Assembly (NCBI GenBank): GCA_002477595.1
Contig: DLQN01000091.1
Coordinates: forward strand, 1-16,052
Source of the DNA: Roseivirga sp. UBA7431
GTDB lineage: Bacteria > Bacteroidota > Bacteroidia > Cytophagales > Cyclobacteriaceae
Reading direction: 5' to 3'
Length of the DNA: 16,052 bases
Positions 7,734 to 14,880 of this stretch are shown here, in pieces. Position numbers and translations under genes: made by a program. The notes beneath the pieces were generated by a model that was given only the letters and a program-made list of their open reading frames with translations, was not told the DNA's origin and did no database searches. Every line of letters begins with the position of its first letter. The stretch's first letter is position 1.

Positions 7734-8405
7734 CTAAATATTGAGGTAACGCATCAAAAGATCAAATCTTTCCTGATCATTTGACTTAATTTCTTCTTCC
7801 TGAAAGCGTCCAATTATTCTATATCCGAATCTTTCCAAAGAAGCTGTGATATGTGAAATCTCAGTCATATTCAACTTTAGGGTCACCCTAAGCAAAGACA
7901 TGTCCTTAGGATCAGAATTAATTGTGCTGCTGAGGACACGTGCATTTTCAGCTTCAATCAATCTGCTAATTTCAGCTAATGAGTAATCTCTTTGGTTCAT
8001 CAAAAGCACTAAAATAGCGCCTGGTTCTTGAACGGCTGTAGATTCTGCAAAAGCATTGATCGTATCCTCAATAGCAATGACTCCTTCAAAAACTCCAGAC
8101 TCAGATAAAACGGCTACCATCTGGTATTCATATTCCGTAGCTGCCTTTATAACATCGTAAAAATGCTGGTGTTCCATGACAAAGCACTCTTCACCTTCGA
8201 GTTCGAAATCACGAATCAGCCTTTTGGGATCATTCTCTTCAAGAATAATTTCTTCGGTAATGAAACCAAGAAACTTACCCTTTTCTATAACTGGCAACTG
8301 GTTTGTCCGCAGTTCTTCCATCCATACAATAGCTTTGTTGCCATCATCTGATGGTTTCAAAGGAGGAATCATATGATTTATTAATTCTGCTGCTACCATT
8401 TTCAT
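7734..8405 (-). CDS. CBS-domain protein with C-terminal ACT-like domain
   Basis: A 223-residue soluble protein. The N-terminal half is a CBS pair: the first repeat (about 4-60) contains LPVIEKGKFLGFITEE, and the second (about 70-122) contains YQMVAVLSESGVFEGVIAIEDT. The C-terminal part (about 128-203) has the beta-alpha-beta-beta-alpha-beta look of an ACT-like domain (GAILVLLMNQRDYSLAEISRLIE, then RVTLKLNM and FGYRIIGRF). CBS pairs usually bind adenine nucleotides such as ATP, AMP or SAM, and ACT domains bind small ligands, so a sensor or regulatory role is likely. No partner enzyme domain is fused. The 7 bp spacing to nadK suggests a link to nucleotide or NAD metabolism, but this is inference. 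Two ATGs two codons apart start the frame; the first was used. Confidence 0.82.
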   Translation of the reverse strand: MKMVAAELINHMIPPLKPSDDGNKAIVWMEELRTNQLPVIEKGKFLGFITEEIILEENDPKRLIRDFELEGEECFVMEHQHFYDVIKAATEYEYQMVAVLSESGVFEGVIAIEDTINAFAESTAVQEPGAILVLLMNQRDYSLAEISRLIEAENARVLSSTINSDPKDMSLLRVTLKLNMTEISHITASLERFGYRIIGRFQEEEIKSNDQERFDLLMRYLNI

Positions 8406-8465
8406 AAAGCTTAAACGTAAAACGATGCCCGAAGCCTTTTAGTTCTTAACGTCTACTGTACTGAG

Positions 8466-9035
8466 TTAAACAATATTATAAAATGTCACCCAATTTCTAA
8501 GCATATCTAAGCCATATTGTGTTAATACTGCCTCTGGGTGAAACTGAAGGCCCCAAGCCATCAGTGTTGGCTCACTTTCGAAGGCCATTAACTCTTCTAA
8601 TTCTGTAAATGCAGTTGCCTTAAGGTTTTTGGGAAGGTTTTGAACGATCAACGAATGATAACGCACCACGTCAAATTGGGCGGGTAACTCATTAAAAGCG
8701 TGCCCCCCACTCGTTATAATTCTTGAGACTTTTCCATGCATTGGGTAATTGGCTTTAACCAATTCTCCACCTAAGAATTCGGCAATTGCTTGATGACCAA
8801 GACAAATCCCTAGCATTGGGCACTTCCCTAAATAAGTCTCTACGACTTGTAATAAGTTACCAGCACGTTTCGGGTTTTCAGGGCCCGGAGATAACACAAC
8901 GCCACGATAGTCAAAAGATTGAATATCCTCGATTGAGCTGTCATTCCTAAAAACCTTGCAATCAATACCTAGTTGACCAAAATAATCCACTAGGTTATAA
9001 GTGAAGGAATCGTAGTTATCGAGTAGTAAAATCAA
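8466..9035 (-). CDS. pabA: Aminodeoxychorismate / anthranilate synthase, glutamine amidotransferase subunit
   Basis: A 189-residue class I glutamine amidotransferase. It hydrolyses glutamine and feeds ammonia to a chorismate-using partner, PabB for folate or TrpE for tryptophan. It opens with MILLLDNYDSFTYNLVDYF, carries the oxyanion motif LSPGPENP (48-55) and GICLGHQ with nucleophile Cys78, then MHGK (99-102) and RYHSLIV (126-131). The catalytic His166 and Glu168 lie in LQFHPEAV. No synthase subunit gene lies beside it and no trp or folate gene is in the window, so PabA versus TrpG is undecided; many bacteria use one subunit for both. Its ATG overlaps the cvpA stop by 4 bp, indicating translational coupling. 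Confidence 0.92.
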   Translation of the reverse strand: MILLLDNYDSFTYNLVDYFGQLGIDCKVFRNDSSIEDIQSFDYRGVVLSPGPENPKRAGNLLQVVETYLGKCPMLGICLGHQAIAEFLGGELVKANYPMHGKVSRIITSGGHAFNELPAQFDVVRYHSLIVQNLPKNLKATAFTELEELMAFESEPTLMAWGLQFHPEAVLTQYGLDMLRNWVTFYNIV

Positions 9036-9556
9036 ACTGGGGATATTAACTCTTTGATGGATTCAAGCATGTCTTCAGCAAAAGGAAGTACGACATCGAG
9101 AGCAGTTATAAGGCTAGGCCCTAATTCGGCTAGAAAAGGATAAAGGACCAATTCTTCGTCCTGACCAGGTAATTCTATTCCAAAGTTGTTGGTTAACCAG
9201 AGGATAATGCTCAAGCCAATGGCCCATTTGACAATCCCCACAATTGCTCCAGCAAACTTATCTACACCACCGAGCAAAGTCATGTCCACCATTTTCTTTA
9301 CAAGCTTCCCAAACAGATTAACTAAGAGAATGATGGCAATAAAAATGACTAAAAACGATATGAAAGGTAGCAGGTGATCAATTCCATCGAAGTATTCAGA
9401 CAAATAAGTCATCCCTAGCTCCATTAATTTGAAGCCTCCTATAATGGCAAGCACAAAAGCTAGTATGCCGAAAATCTCTAACAACAAGCCCTTCTTGTAT
9501 CCCATGACAGCGCCAAAAACCAAAGGAATAATCAATATGATATCTAGCGTTTTCAA
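9032..9556 (-). CDS. cvpA: CvpA family membrane protein (TTG start)
   Basis: A 174-residue integral membrane protein with about four hydrophobic segments (roughly 4-20, 26-46, 62-84 and 100-122) and a short C-terminal tail. The LDIILIIPLVFGAVMGYKKG opening matches the CvpA family, whose founder is needed for colicin V production in E. coli; the molecular function remains unclear. The frame begins with TTG immediately after the yqeY TAG. The next ATG is codon 18 and would remove the conserved first membrane helix, so the TTG start is strongly preferred. Translation probably depends on ribosomes finishing yqeY. The stop overlaps the pabA start by 4 bp. Confidence 0.88.
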   Translation of the reverse strand: MKTLDIILIIPLVFGAVMGYKKGLLLEIFGILAFVLAIIGGFKLMELGMTYLSEYFDGIDHLLPFISFLVIFIAIILLVNLFGKLVKKMVDMTLLGGVDKFAGAIVGIVKWAIGLSIILWLTNNFGIELPGQDEELVLYPFLAELGPSLITALDVVLPFAEDMLESIKELISPV

Positions 9557-10009
9557 CTATCCGACCAAAATGGATTTAACGATACCAGAAATAGTTTTTC
9601 CATCAGCTTTACCAGCCAAGGCCTTTGAAGCCAGACCCATTACCTTACCCATGTCTTGGGGGCCTGCTGCTCCTACTTGAGCCACGATTTTTTCTAATTC
9701 AGTTCTAATTTCCTCTTCTGACACCTGCTTTGGAAGGTACTTCTCAATCACAGCGATTTCAGCTAACTCTACCGTTAGTAAATCTTCTCGTCCTTGGTCC
9801 TTATATATCTGAGCTGAGTCTTTCCTTTGCTTAACGGCTTTCATCAACAACTTAAGTTCTGCTTCAGCAGAAACAGAGCCATCATTCCCCTTCTCGGTTT
9901 CTGCCAATAAGATCATAGACTTGATAGCTCTCAGTGCTTGCAGTTCAGCTTTTTGTCTGGCCAACATGGCTGTTTTAATATCTGTTTCGATTTGTTGTTT
10001 TAAGCTCAT
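9557..10009 (-). CDS. yqeY: GatB/YqeY domain-containing protein
   Basis: A 150-residue, almost wholly helical cytosolic protein of the YqeY family, which resembles the C-terminal tRNA-binding region of GatB. The opening MSLKQQIETDIKTAMLARQK and the middle LRAIKSMILLAETEKG are characteristic, as are the EIAVIEKYLPKQVSEEEI segment and the terminal GKVMGLASKALAGKADGKTI region. A link to tRNA-dependent amidation has been proposed from homology but is not established for stand-alone members. It is the first gene of the long minus-strand run, divergent from pdxJ, with a candidate -7 promoter box at 10049-10056. Its TAG stop abuts the TTG start of cvpA. Confidence 0.93.
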   Translation of the reverse strand: MSLKQQIETDIKTAMLARQKAELQALRAIKSMILLAETEKGNDGSVSAEAELKLLMKAVKQRKDSAQIYKDQGREDLLTVELAEIAVIEKYLPKQVSEEEIRTELEKIVAQVGAAGPQDMGKVMGLASKALAGKADGKTISGIVKSILVG

Positions 10010-10048
10010 CTCAAATAATTTCGATTTTTTTAATCATTAACTTGCACA

Positions 10049-10056
10049 CAAAGTTA
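10049..10056 (-). promoter_or_regulatory. Candidate -7 promoter element for yqeY-cvpA-pabA
   Basis: In the 66 bp divergent region between yqeY and pdxJ the minus strand reads TAACTTTG, a full match to the Bacteroidota -7 consensus TAnnTTTG. A start a few bases downstream would give a leader of about 35 nt before the yqeY ATG. No clear TTTG is seen at the -33 distance, so support rests on the -7 box and its placement. I see no equally good box for pdxJ on the plus strand, although pdxJ has a modest AGGAAA ribosome-binding sequence at 10065-10070. Confidence 0.45.
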
Positions 10057-10075
10057 TGCAATAAAGGAAATTTGA

Positions 10076-10789
10076 ATGACTAGACTGAGTGTTAACATTA
10101 ACAAAGTAGCCACGCTACGAAATGCCAGGGGAGGAGACAATCCAAATGTAGTTCAGGTAGCGAAAGATGCGGAGCGTTTTGGTGCCGAAGGAATCACAAT
10201 TCATCCTAGACCTGATGAAAGACACATTACTACCAAAGATGTATATGACTTGAAGGAAGTTGTGACGACTGAATTTAACATTGAAGGTTATCCTGATGAT
10301 AGGTTCTTAAGAATCTTGGAGGAAGTGAGGCCTGAACAAGCTACGCTTGTACCAGACCCTCCTCATGTACTGACTTCAAACGCTGGTTGGGATACTATAA
10401 AACACGAAAAGAAGCTATCAAAAATTATTGATAAGATTAAATCTATGGGCATTCGTACATCAATTTTTGTCGAACCCAATATGGATATTATTGAGGGCGC
10501 TTCGAAAGTAGGTGCTGATAGAATAGAGCTATATACAGAAATGTACGCCACTGGATATAGGGGCAATCCATCCAAAGCCGTTTTATCATACAAACAGGCT
10601 GCTGAACGAGCGTATTCTCTAGGCTTAGGCATAAATGCTGGTCATGACCTAGATTTGACAAACCTGAAGTTCCTAAAACAAGAATTACCCAATTTAGATG
10701 AAGTAAGCATTGGTCACGCATTGTTCTGCGATGCGCTTTATCTTGGCTTGGAAAATACCATTCAACTATATTTACGCGAATTAAAATAG
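10076..10789 (+). CDS. pdxJ: Pyridoxine 5'-phosphate synthase
   Basis: A 237-residue TIM-barrel enzyme that condenses 1-deoxy-D-xylulose 5-phosphate with 3-amino-2-oxopropyl phosphate to pyridoxine 5'-phosphate, the last ring-forming step of the DXP-dependent vitamin B6 pathway. Motifs include [17 protein letters not shown] (4-20), [13 protein letters not shown] (39-51) with His43, FNIEG (67-71) with Glu70, LVPDPP (91-96), and [12 protein letters not shown] (183-194) with His190. These align with E. coli His45, Glu72 and His193. The C-terminal [17 protein letters not shown] is also typical. It starts at an ATG a few bases after AGGAAA. Its TAG is followed at once by the ATG of the hydrolase gene, so the two should be co-translated. 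Confidence 0.97.
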   Translation: MTRLSVNINKVATLRNARGGDNPNVVQVAKDAERFGAEGITIHPRPDERHITTKDVYDLKEVVTTEFNIEGYPDDRFLRILEEVRPEQATLVPDPPHVLTSNAGWDTIKHEKKLSKIIDKIKSMGIRTSIFVEPNMDIIEGASKVGADRIELYTEMYATGYRGNPSKAVLSYKQAAERAYSLGLGINAGHDLDLTNLKFLKQELPNLDEVSIGHALFCDALYLGLENTIQLYLRELK

Positions 10790-11548
10790 ATGCTATTAAA
10801 CTATAAAACCCTCGGTGAAGGTCAACCGCTCATCATACTTCACGGCCTCTTTGGATCCCTAGACAATTGGGTAACACTAGGCAAAAAGTTTGGCAAAACT
10901 TTCAAAGTGTATCTGGTCGATCAAAGAAATCACGGTCAATCATTTCATAGTGATGAATTTTCCTATGATGTAATGTCAGAAGACCTAAGCCTATTTATGG
11001 GGGAAATGAAACTAGAGAAAGCGCATATTATTGGGCATTCTATGGGTGGAAAAACGGCCATGGAGTTCGCCAGAAAGTATTCTGAAAAAGTTGAAAAACT
11101 GCTTATTGCCGATATTGGTCCAAAGTTTTATCCTGTACACCATACACAAATTATCAAGGCATTTTATTCGGTACCTATTGAGAAAATCTCCTCAAGGAAA
11201 GAGGCCGATGATATTCTAAGTGGATTGGTTCCAGACTTTGGTACAAGGCAGTTTCTCCTCAAAAACCTAAGTCGAGAAGCTGATGGCTTCAAATGGAAAA
11301 TGAACTTAGATGCTATTTCTTCCAGTATAGAAGAAGTAGGAAAGGGTTTAAATCAAAATGCTATTATCATGAATGAGACTCTTTTCTTAAGAGGGGGTAA
11401 TTCCGATTACATTCTTAATGATGACTTTAACCTCATCCATTCTGTTTTCCCAAATAGCAGGGTAGACACTGTGGAAGGAGCTGGTCATTGGCTACACGCA
11501 GAAAAACCAAGTGAGTTTTACGAAAAAGCAAGTGAATTTCTATCCTAA
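10790..11548 (+). CDS. Alpha/beta-fold hydrolase (YbfF-like esterase)
   Basis: A 252-residue cytosolic alpha/beta hydrolase. The oxyanion motif LHGLFGSLDNW (17-27) and VDQRNHGQS (43-51) precede the nucleophile elbow GHSMGG with Ser84, and the C-terminal GAGHWLHAEKP supplies His233. The acid is probably Asp108 in LLIADIGP, as reported for YbfF-type enzymes, since there is no clear Asp at the classical late position. Relatives hydrolyse acyl-CoA or simple esters in vitro, and the natural substrate here is unknown. The gene begins at the base after the pdxJ stop and ends at the base before the methyltransferase start. This suggests an operon, though no B6 role for the hydrolase is evident. Confidence 0.9.
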   Translation: MLLNYKTLGEGQPLIILHGLFGSLDNWVTLGKKFGKTFKVYLVDQRNHGQSFHSDEFSYDVMSEDLSLFMGEMKLEKAHIIGHSMGGKTAMEFARKYSEKVEKLLIADIGPKFYPVHHTQIIKAFYSVPIEKISSRKEADDILSGLVPDFGTRQFLLKNLSREADGFKWKMNLDAISSSIEEVGKGLNQNAIIMNETLFLRGGNSDYILNDDFNLIHSVFPNSRVDTVEGAGHWLHAEKPSEFYEKASEFLS

Positions 11549-12259
11549 ATGAGCTCAGGCAAAGTATATATCATTCCAAACGTCATCTCGGAGAATACAC
11601 AAGAAGAAGTGATTCCTGCTCAAGTAAAGAATGCTATTCTGGCTTGCGATTTCTTCCTAGTGGAAAGTATCAGGACCGCTAGAAGGTACATCAGCTCTTT
11701 GAAGCTTGGCTTAGTCATTGACGATTTACGGTTCGAAACGTTGGATAAAAACACCTCTATTGAAGACTGCATAGATTTAATCCAGCCTATTCTTGAAGGT
11801 GAAAATGCTGGAATTATCTCCGAATCTGGTTGCCCTGGAATTGCTGACCCTGGGGCTAGACTAGTTCACATGGCACATCAATTCAATATTAAGTGCATTC
11901 CAATTGTCGGCCCTTCCTCCATACTCATGGCCTTAATGGCTAGTGGTTTCAATGGTCAGTCATTTGCTTTCCACGGTTACCTACCCATTGATAAAAAAGA
12001 CCGTCAGCAAAGGATTAAGGGCCTCGAAAAAGAGTCCAAAGAAAAAGATCAAACACAGATCTTCATGGATACACCATATCGTAATGAACAACTTCTTGTA
12101 GATATCCTCAAAGTAGCCCGAAAAGATACTTTCTTATGCATTGCTCGTGATATAACGGGAGAAAAAGAACTAGTTATTACCAAGTCCATTGGGAAATGGA
12201 AAGTTGGTGATATTGCATTGAACAAGGTCCCAACAATTTTCCTGCTCTACGGAAATTAG
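11549..12259 (+). CDS. RsmI-like SAM-dependent methyltransferase (tetrapyrrole methylase fold), short form
   Basis: A 236-residue member of the tetrapyrrole (corrin/porphyrin) methylase superfamily, closest in appearance to the rRNA methyltransferase RsmI. The signature SESGCPGIADPG (91-102) corresponds to RsmI SDAGTPxISDPG, and PIVGPSSIL (118-126) to the second SAM-binding loop. It is about 50 residues shorter than E. coli RsmI and ends soon after the catalytic fold, so the RsmI C-terminal domain is absent. The N-terminus (GKVYIIPNVISENTQEEVIP) also differs from the usual LYVVATPIGNLxD, lacking its TPIGN core. It may be a Bacteroidota paralog with a different RNA or small-molecule target rather than RsmI itself. 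The ATG directly follows the hydrolase TAA. Confidence 0.8.
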   Translation: MSSGKVYIIPNVISENTQEEVIPAQVKNAILACDFFLVESIRTARRYISSLKLGLVIDDLRFETLDKNTSIEDCIDLIQPILEGENAGIISESGCPGIADPGARLVHMAHQFNIKCIPIVGPSSILMALMASGFNGQSFAFHGYLPIDKKDRQQRIKGLEKESKEKDQTQIFMDTPYRNEQLLVDILKVARKDTFLCIARDITGEKELVITKSIGKWKVGDIALNKVPTIFLLYGN

Positions 12260-12276
12260 ACTCCTAGAAAATAAGT

Positions 12277-12307
12277 TTTCTTTATTCGCTACAGAACTCT
12301 ATTTTTG
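12277..12307 (+). promoter_or_regulatory. Bacteroidota-type promoter of metK
   Basis: The 69 bp gap before metK contains TATTTTTG (12300-12307), a full match to the -7 consensus TAnnTTTG. Nineteen bases upstream is TTTC (12277-12280), one mismatch from the -33 consensus TTTG. The predicted transcription start near 12312 leaves a leader of only about 15-18 nt, too short for a SAM riboswitch. The spacing and the match make this the best-supported promoter in the window. Confidence 0.65.
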
Positions 12308-12328
12308 CACCCTCATAATATTAGACAT

Positions 12329-13582
12329 ATGGCTTACTTATTTACATCAGAATCTGTTTCAGAAGGTCACCCAGACAAGGTAGCTGACCAAATATCAGAT
12401 GCTCTTATTGATAATTTTTTAGCTTTTGATCCTGAATCTAAGGTTGCTTGTGAAACGCTAGTCACTACAGGACAAGTGATATTGGCTGGCGAGGTTAAAT
12501 CAAATACATACCTAGATGTACAAAGAATTGCAAGAGAAACAATTCATCGTATAGGTTACACAAAAGCAGAATATCAATTCGATAGCAAATCTTGTGGTGT
12601 GCTTTCTGCAATCCACGAACAATCTGATGATATTAATAGAGGTGTAGACAGGGCCTCAAAAGAAGAGCAAGGCGCTGGCGATCAAGGCATGATGTTTGGT
12701 TATGCTTCAAAAGAAACTGAGAACTACATGCCTTTGGCATTAGACCTTTCTCACAAAATTCTTCAGGTACTCGCTGAACTCAGAAGAGAGAATACAGACA
12801 TATCATATTTGAGACCTGACGCAAAGTCTCAAGTAACCATTGAATATTCTGATGATAACACTCCTCAAAGAATTGAGGCTATTGTAGTGTCAACTCAACA
12901 TGATGATTTTGATGCTGATGATGCAATGCTTGCGAAAATCAGAGAGGATATTGTGAAAATTCTTATCCCTAGAGTAAAAGCGCAACTCCCTGCAAATATT
13001 CAAGCGTTGTTCAATGACCAAATCAAGTACCATATCAACCCAACCGGAAAGTTCGTAATTGGTGGTCCTCATGGAGATACTGGTTTGACTGGCCGTAAGA
13101 TTATCGTAGACACATACGGTGGTAAAGGTGCACATGGTGGTGGTGCTTTCTCTGGAAAAGACCCTTCTAAAGTTGACCGTTCTGCGGCTTATGCTACGCG
13201 CCATATCGCTAAGAATCTAGTAGCAGCTGGCGTTGCTGACGAAGTGTTAGTACAAGTATCATATGCCATTGGTGTCGTTGAGCCGATGGGGATTTTTATT
13301 GATACTTATGGTACTGCCAAGGTTGATATGAGTGATGGAGAGATTGCTAAAAAAGTCTCTGAAGTTTTTGATATGAGACCATTTGCAATCGAAAGTCGCC
13401 TAAAACTTAGAAACCCTATGTATACGGAAACTGCTGCATATGGACATATGGGTAGGAAAAATGAGACTGTAAGTAAGACATTTATAAATTCTAGCGGTCA
13501 ACCACAGAAGTTCCAAGTTGAACTGTTCACTTGGGAAAAACTTGACTACGTAGATAAAGTAAAACAGGCATTTAACCTGTAA
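12329..13582 (+). CDS. metK: S-adenosylmethionine synthetase (methionine adenosyltransferase)
   Basis: A 417-residue cytosolic enzyme that makes S-adenosylmethionine from methionine and ATP. Motifs are [13 protein letters not shown] (13-25), [12 protein letters not shown] (115-126), the [13 protein letters not shown] segment (245-257) and the phosphate-binding loop [19 protein letters not shown] (270-288). It is somewhat longer than the 384-residue E. coli enzyme, as is common in this phylum. I chose ATG 12329 because [17 protein letters not shown] is the canonical N-terminus. The frame extends 8 codons further to a TTG at 12305, but that codon lies inside the -7 promoter box. The gene has its own promoter and a strong terminator just after the stop. 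Confidence 0.97.
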   Translation: MAYLFTSESVSEGHPDKVADQISDALIDNFLAFDPESKVACETLVTTGQVILAGEVKSNTYLDVQRIARETIHRIGYTKAEYQFDSKSCGVLSAIHEQSDDINRGVDRASKEEQGAGDQGMMFGYASKETENYMPLALDLSHKILQVLAELRRENTDISYLRPDAKSQVTIEYSDDNTPQRIEAIVVSTQHDDFDADDAMLAKIREDIVKILIPRVKAQLPANIQALFNDQIKYHINPTGKFVIGGPHGDTGLTGRKIIVDTYGGKGAHGGGAFSGKDPSKVDRSAAYATRHIAKNLVAAGVADEVLVQVSYAIGVVEPMGIFIDTYGTAKVDMSDGEIAKKVSEVFDMRPFAIESRLKLRNPMYTETAAYGHMGRKNETVSKTFINSSGQPQKFQVELFTWEKLDYVDKVKQAFNL

Positions 13583-13584
13583 AT

Positions 13585-13612
13585 AAAAAAGGCCTCTTTC
13601 GAGGCCTTTTTT
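13585..13612. terminator. Bidirectional Rho-independent terminator between metK and hpf
   Basis: A perfect 12 bp inverted repeat (AAAAAAGGCCTC, loop TTTC, GAGGCCTTTTTT) begins 2 bp after the metK stop and ends 2 bp before the hpf stop. It has a GC core flanked by an A-run on one side and a T-run on the other, so it gives a U-tract in either direction. It should stop both the metK transcript (+) and the convergent rpsU-xerC-hpf transcript (-). Confidence 0.93.
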
Positions 13613-13614
13613 AT

Positions 13615-13911
13615 TTAGTGTGATACTACTTTCTCTTTGTGCTTTTTGATCTGCCTCCTTAGTGCCTCAACACAGTGATCACTTGCTGCCTCAAAAGAAC
13701 CATTAGTTTTATTAGCAAATAGCTGCCCTCCTGGTACATTGAGCTTGATTTCTACCGTCTTATTCTCAATACCCTCGTTATTGAGTTTAAGGATTACTTC
13801 AGCATCAATAGTCCTATCATAATAGGTATCCAACTTGTCTAACTTCTTTTGAATAAAGTCGATGAGCTTTTCGTCTGCATCAAAATGGATTGACTGAATT
13901 TGTACTTTCAT
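13615..13911 (-). CDS. hpf: Ribosome hibernation-promoting factor, short HPF / RaiA family
   Basis: A 98-residue protein of the HPF/RaiA (S30AE) family, which binds the decoding region of the small subunit and keeps idle ribosomes inactive in slow growth. MKVQIQSIHFDADEKLIDFIQKKL is the usual first strand and helix. The middle strands (DAEVILKL, KTVEIKLNVPGGQLFA) and a Lys/Arg-rich last helix (EALRRQIKKHKEK) complete the single-domain fold. It lacks the long-form C-terminal dimerisation domain. The frame stays open to a TTG at 13962 inside xerC, but ATG 13911 fits the family N-terminus. It lies 25 bp after xerC with no promoter box seen between them, and ends at the shared terminator. Placement behind rpsU fits a ribosome-related operon. 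Confidence 0.92.
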   Translation of the reverse strand: MKVQIQSIHFDADEKLIDFIQKKLDKLDTYYDRTIDAEVILKLNNEGIENKTVEIKLNVPGGQLFANKTNGSFEAASDHCVEALRRQIKKHKEKVVSH

Positions 13912-13936
13912 AATTCTAAAATTTAAAGGGTTAAAC

Positions 13937-14818
13937 TTATGCTTTAGGGTGAGCCTGATCAAAAATAGACTTCAATTTTTCTAATGAATTGTGCGTGTAT
14001 ACTTGCGTAGCTGCTAAACTACTGTGCCCTAACAAATCTTTCACTGCATTTAAGTCAGCACCTTTATTCAAAAGGTGTGTCGCAAATGTATGACGCAGGG
14101 CATGGGGACTCTTTTTGTCTAATGACGAAACGTTGTTTAAATATTTCTTAACTGTTCTATAAATTAACATAGGATATGCCTGTCCTCCATCCTTACTAAC
14201 GATTAAATATGAGTTATGGTCATGAGAATAGACATGATTTTTTTCTTGCACATAACTTTTCGTCAGATTATACAACGATGTAGAAATTGGAATAATTCTT
14301 TCTTTGTTCCGCTTGCCTAAAACTTTGATGGTCGACTGACTCTCATTGATATCCGAAACTTTAAGCCCTAGAAGTTCGGCCAATCGAATGCCGGTTCCAT
14401 AAAGCATTTCTAAGATTAGTTGATCTCTTCTTCCTTCGAAGGAGTCAGGGAAATTCACATGATCTAAAAAAACAGAGAATTCTGTCTCATCAGCAAAACT
14501 AGGTAGCTCCTTGCTGGTCTTAAGCGATCGAATTTTTGACGTAGGGTCTTTTGTAATGACTTCCCGCTTGAGCAAAAACTTATAGAAAGATCTTAAGCTC
14601 GCAATCTTACGGTTTACAGTCCTCGCTGAAATGGAATCATCCATAAGGGATAACACCCATGAACGAATCATTAACTGAGTGGCATGTGCCAATTGATCAG
14701 CTTGAAACTTGTGGTAAATAAAGGATTGAAATTGTCCGAGATCGTTTTGGTATGAGATCACAGTGTGCTTACTGTAACGTTTCTCGAATGATATGTATTT
14801 TATGAAGGAATTAACCAT
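13937..14818 (-). CDS. xerC: Tyrosine recombinase XerC/XerD family
   Basis: A 293-residue site-specific recombinase of the Xer type, which resolves chromosome dimers at dif sites. The N-terminal SAM-like core-binding domain (about 1-90) contains FEKRYSKHTVISYQNDL. The catalytic domain has the full set of residues: Arg145 (GTGIRLAELLGL), Lys169 (LGKRNKER), His239 and Arg242 (HALRHTFATHLL), His265 (LLGHSSLAATQ) and nucleophile Tyr274 (VYTH). Length and the rpsU-xerC-hpf context favour a housekeeping Xer over a phage integrase; XerC versus XerD cannot be fixed from sequence alone. I chose ATG 14818 (MVNSFIKYISFEKRYSKHT), which fits the family N-terminus. An in-frame ATG at 14851 would add 11 residues read through a near-palindrome. 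Confidence 0.92.
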   Translation of the reverse strand: MVNSFIKYISFEKRYSKHTVISYQNDLGQFQSFIYHKFQADQLAHATQLMIRSWVLSLMDDSISARTVNRKIASLRSFYKFLLKREVITKDPTSKIRSLKTSKELPSFADETEFSVFLDHVNFPDSFEGRRDQLILEMLYGTGIRLAELLGLKVSDINESQSTIKVLGKRNKERIIPISTSLYNLTKSYVQEKNHVYSHDHNSYLIVSKDGGQAYPMLIYRTVKKYLNNVSSLDKKSPHALRHTFATHLLNKGADLNAVKDLLGHSSLAATQVYTHNSLEKLKSIFDQAHPKA

Positions 14819-14851
14819 GTTAGCACTGCGCATTTCGCACAGTACTAACAT
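14817..14851. repeat. 35 bp near-palindrome at the xerC start codon
   Basis: An interrupted inverted repeat lies directly upstream of, and touching, the chosen xerC ATG. Arms ATGTTAG-C-ACTG-C-GC and GC-A-CAGT-A-CTAACAT pair at 13 of 15 positions around a 5 nt centre (ATTTC). As RNA it would form a hairpin with the start codon at its 3' foot. As DNA it resembles a dimeric protein-binding site. The two candidate in-frame ATGs of xerC sit at its opposite ends. There is no T-run after it, so it is not a normal intrinsic terminator. Confidence 0.7.
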
Positions 14852-14860
14852 AGTAATTTT

Positions 14861-14880
14861 AAGGCAAAAAAGAATGCCTT
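14861..14880 (-). other. Small hairpin at the 3' end of rpsU
   Basis: The minus strand reads AAGGCA, eight bases (TTCTTTTT), then TGCCTT, a 6 bp stem whose 5' arm includes the last two bases of the rpsU TAA. Only AAAATT follows, so it lacks a proper U-tract and is at best a weak terminator. It may serve as a 3' stability element or attenuator that lets only part of the transcript continue into xerC. Confidence 0.35.

Noticed and set aside
10363..10721. Minus-strand open frames opposite pdxJ
   Set aside because: They are antisense to a certain gene and have no motif or plausible start context.
12266..12285. Possible terminator after the methyltransferase gene (AGAAAA-TAAG-TTTTCT then TTATT)
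   Set aside because: The 6 bp stem is almost all A-T and overlaps the metK -33 element. It is too weak to call.
12305..12328. Eight-codon upstream extension of metK from TTG 12305
   Set aside because: The codon lies in the -7 promoter box, and the residues are not part of the conserved MetK N-terminus. ATG 12329 was used.
12260..12328. SAM riboswitch before metK
   Set aside because: The predicted leader is under 20 nt and the whole gap is 69 bp, with no structured element visible.
13583..13614. tRNA cluster and tuf expected after hpf in some Bacteroidota
   Set aside because: Only a 32 bp gap with the bidirectional terminator is present, then convergent metK. No tRNA fold is seen.
13912..13962. 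17-codon extension of hpf from TTG 13962
   Set aside because: It would overlap the end of xerC and precede the conserved HPF N-terminus at ATG 13911.
13937..14818. Phage or integron integrase
   Set aside because: No phage genes, cassette sites or attachment repeats are nearby. Size, catalytic motifs and the rpsU-hpf context indicate a housekeeping Xer protein.
14819..14851. 11-codon extension of xerC from ATG 14851
   Set aside because: The residues come from the palindrome arm and do not fit the Xer N-terminus. ATG 14818 fits. It is not fully excluded.
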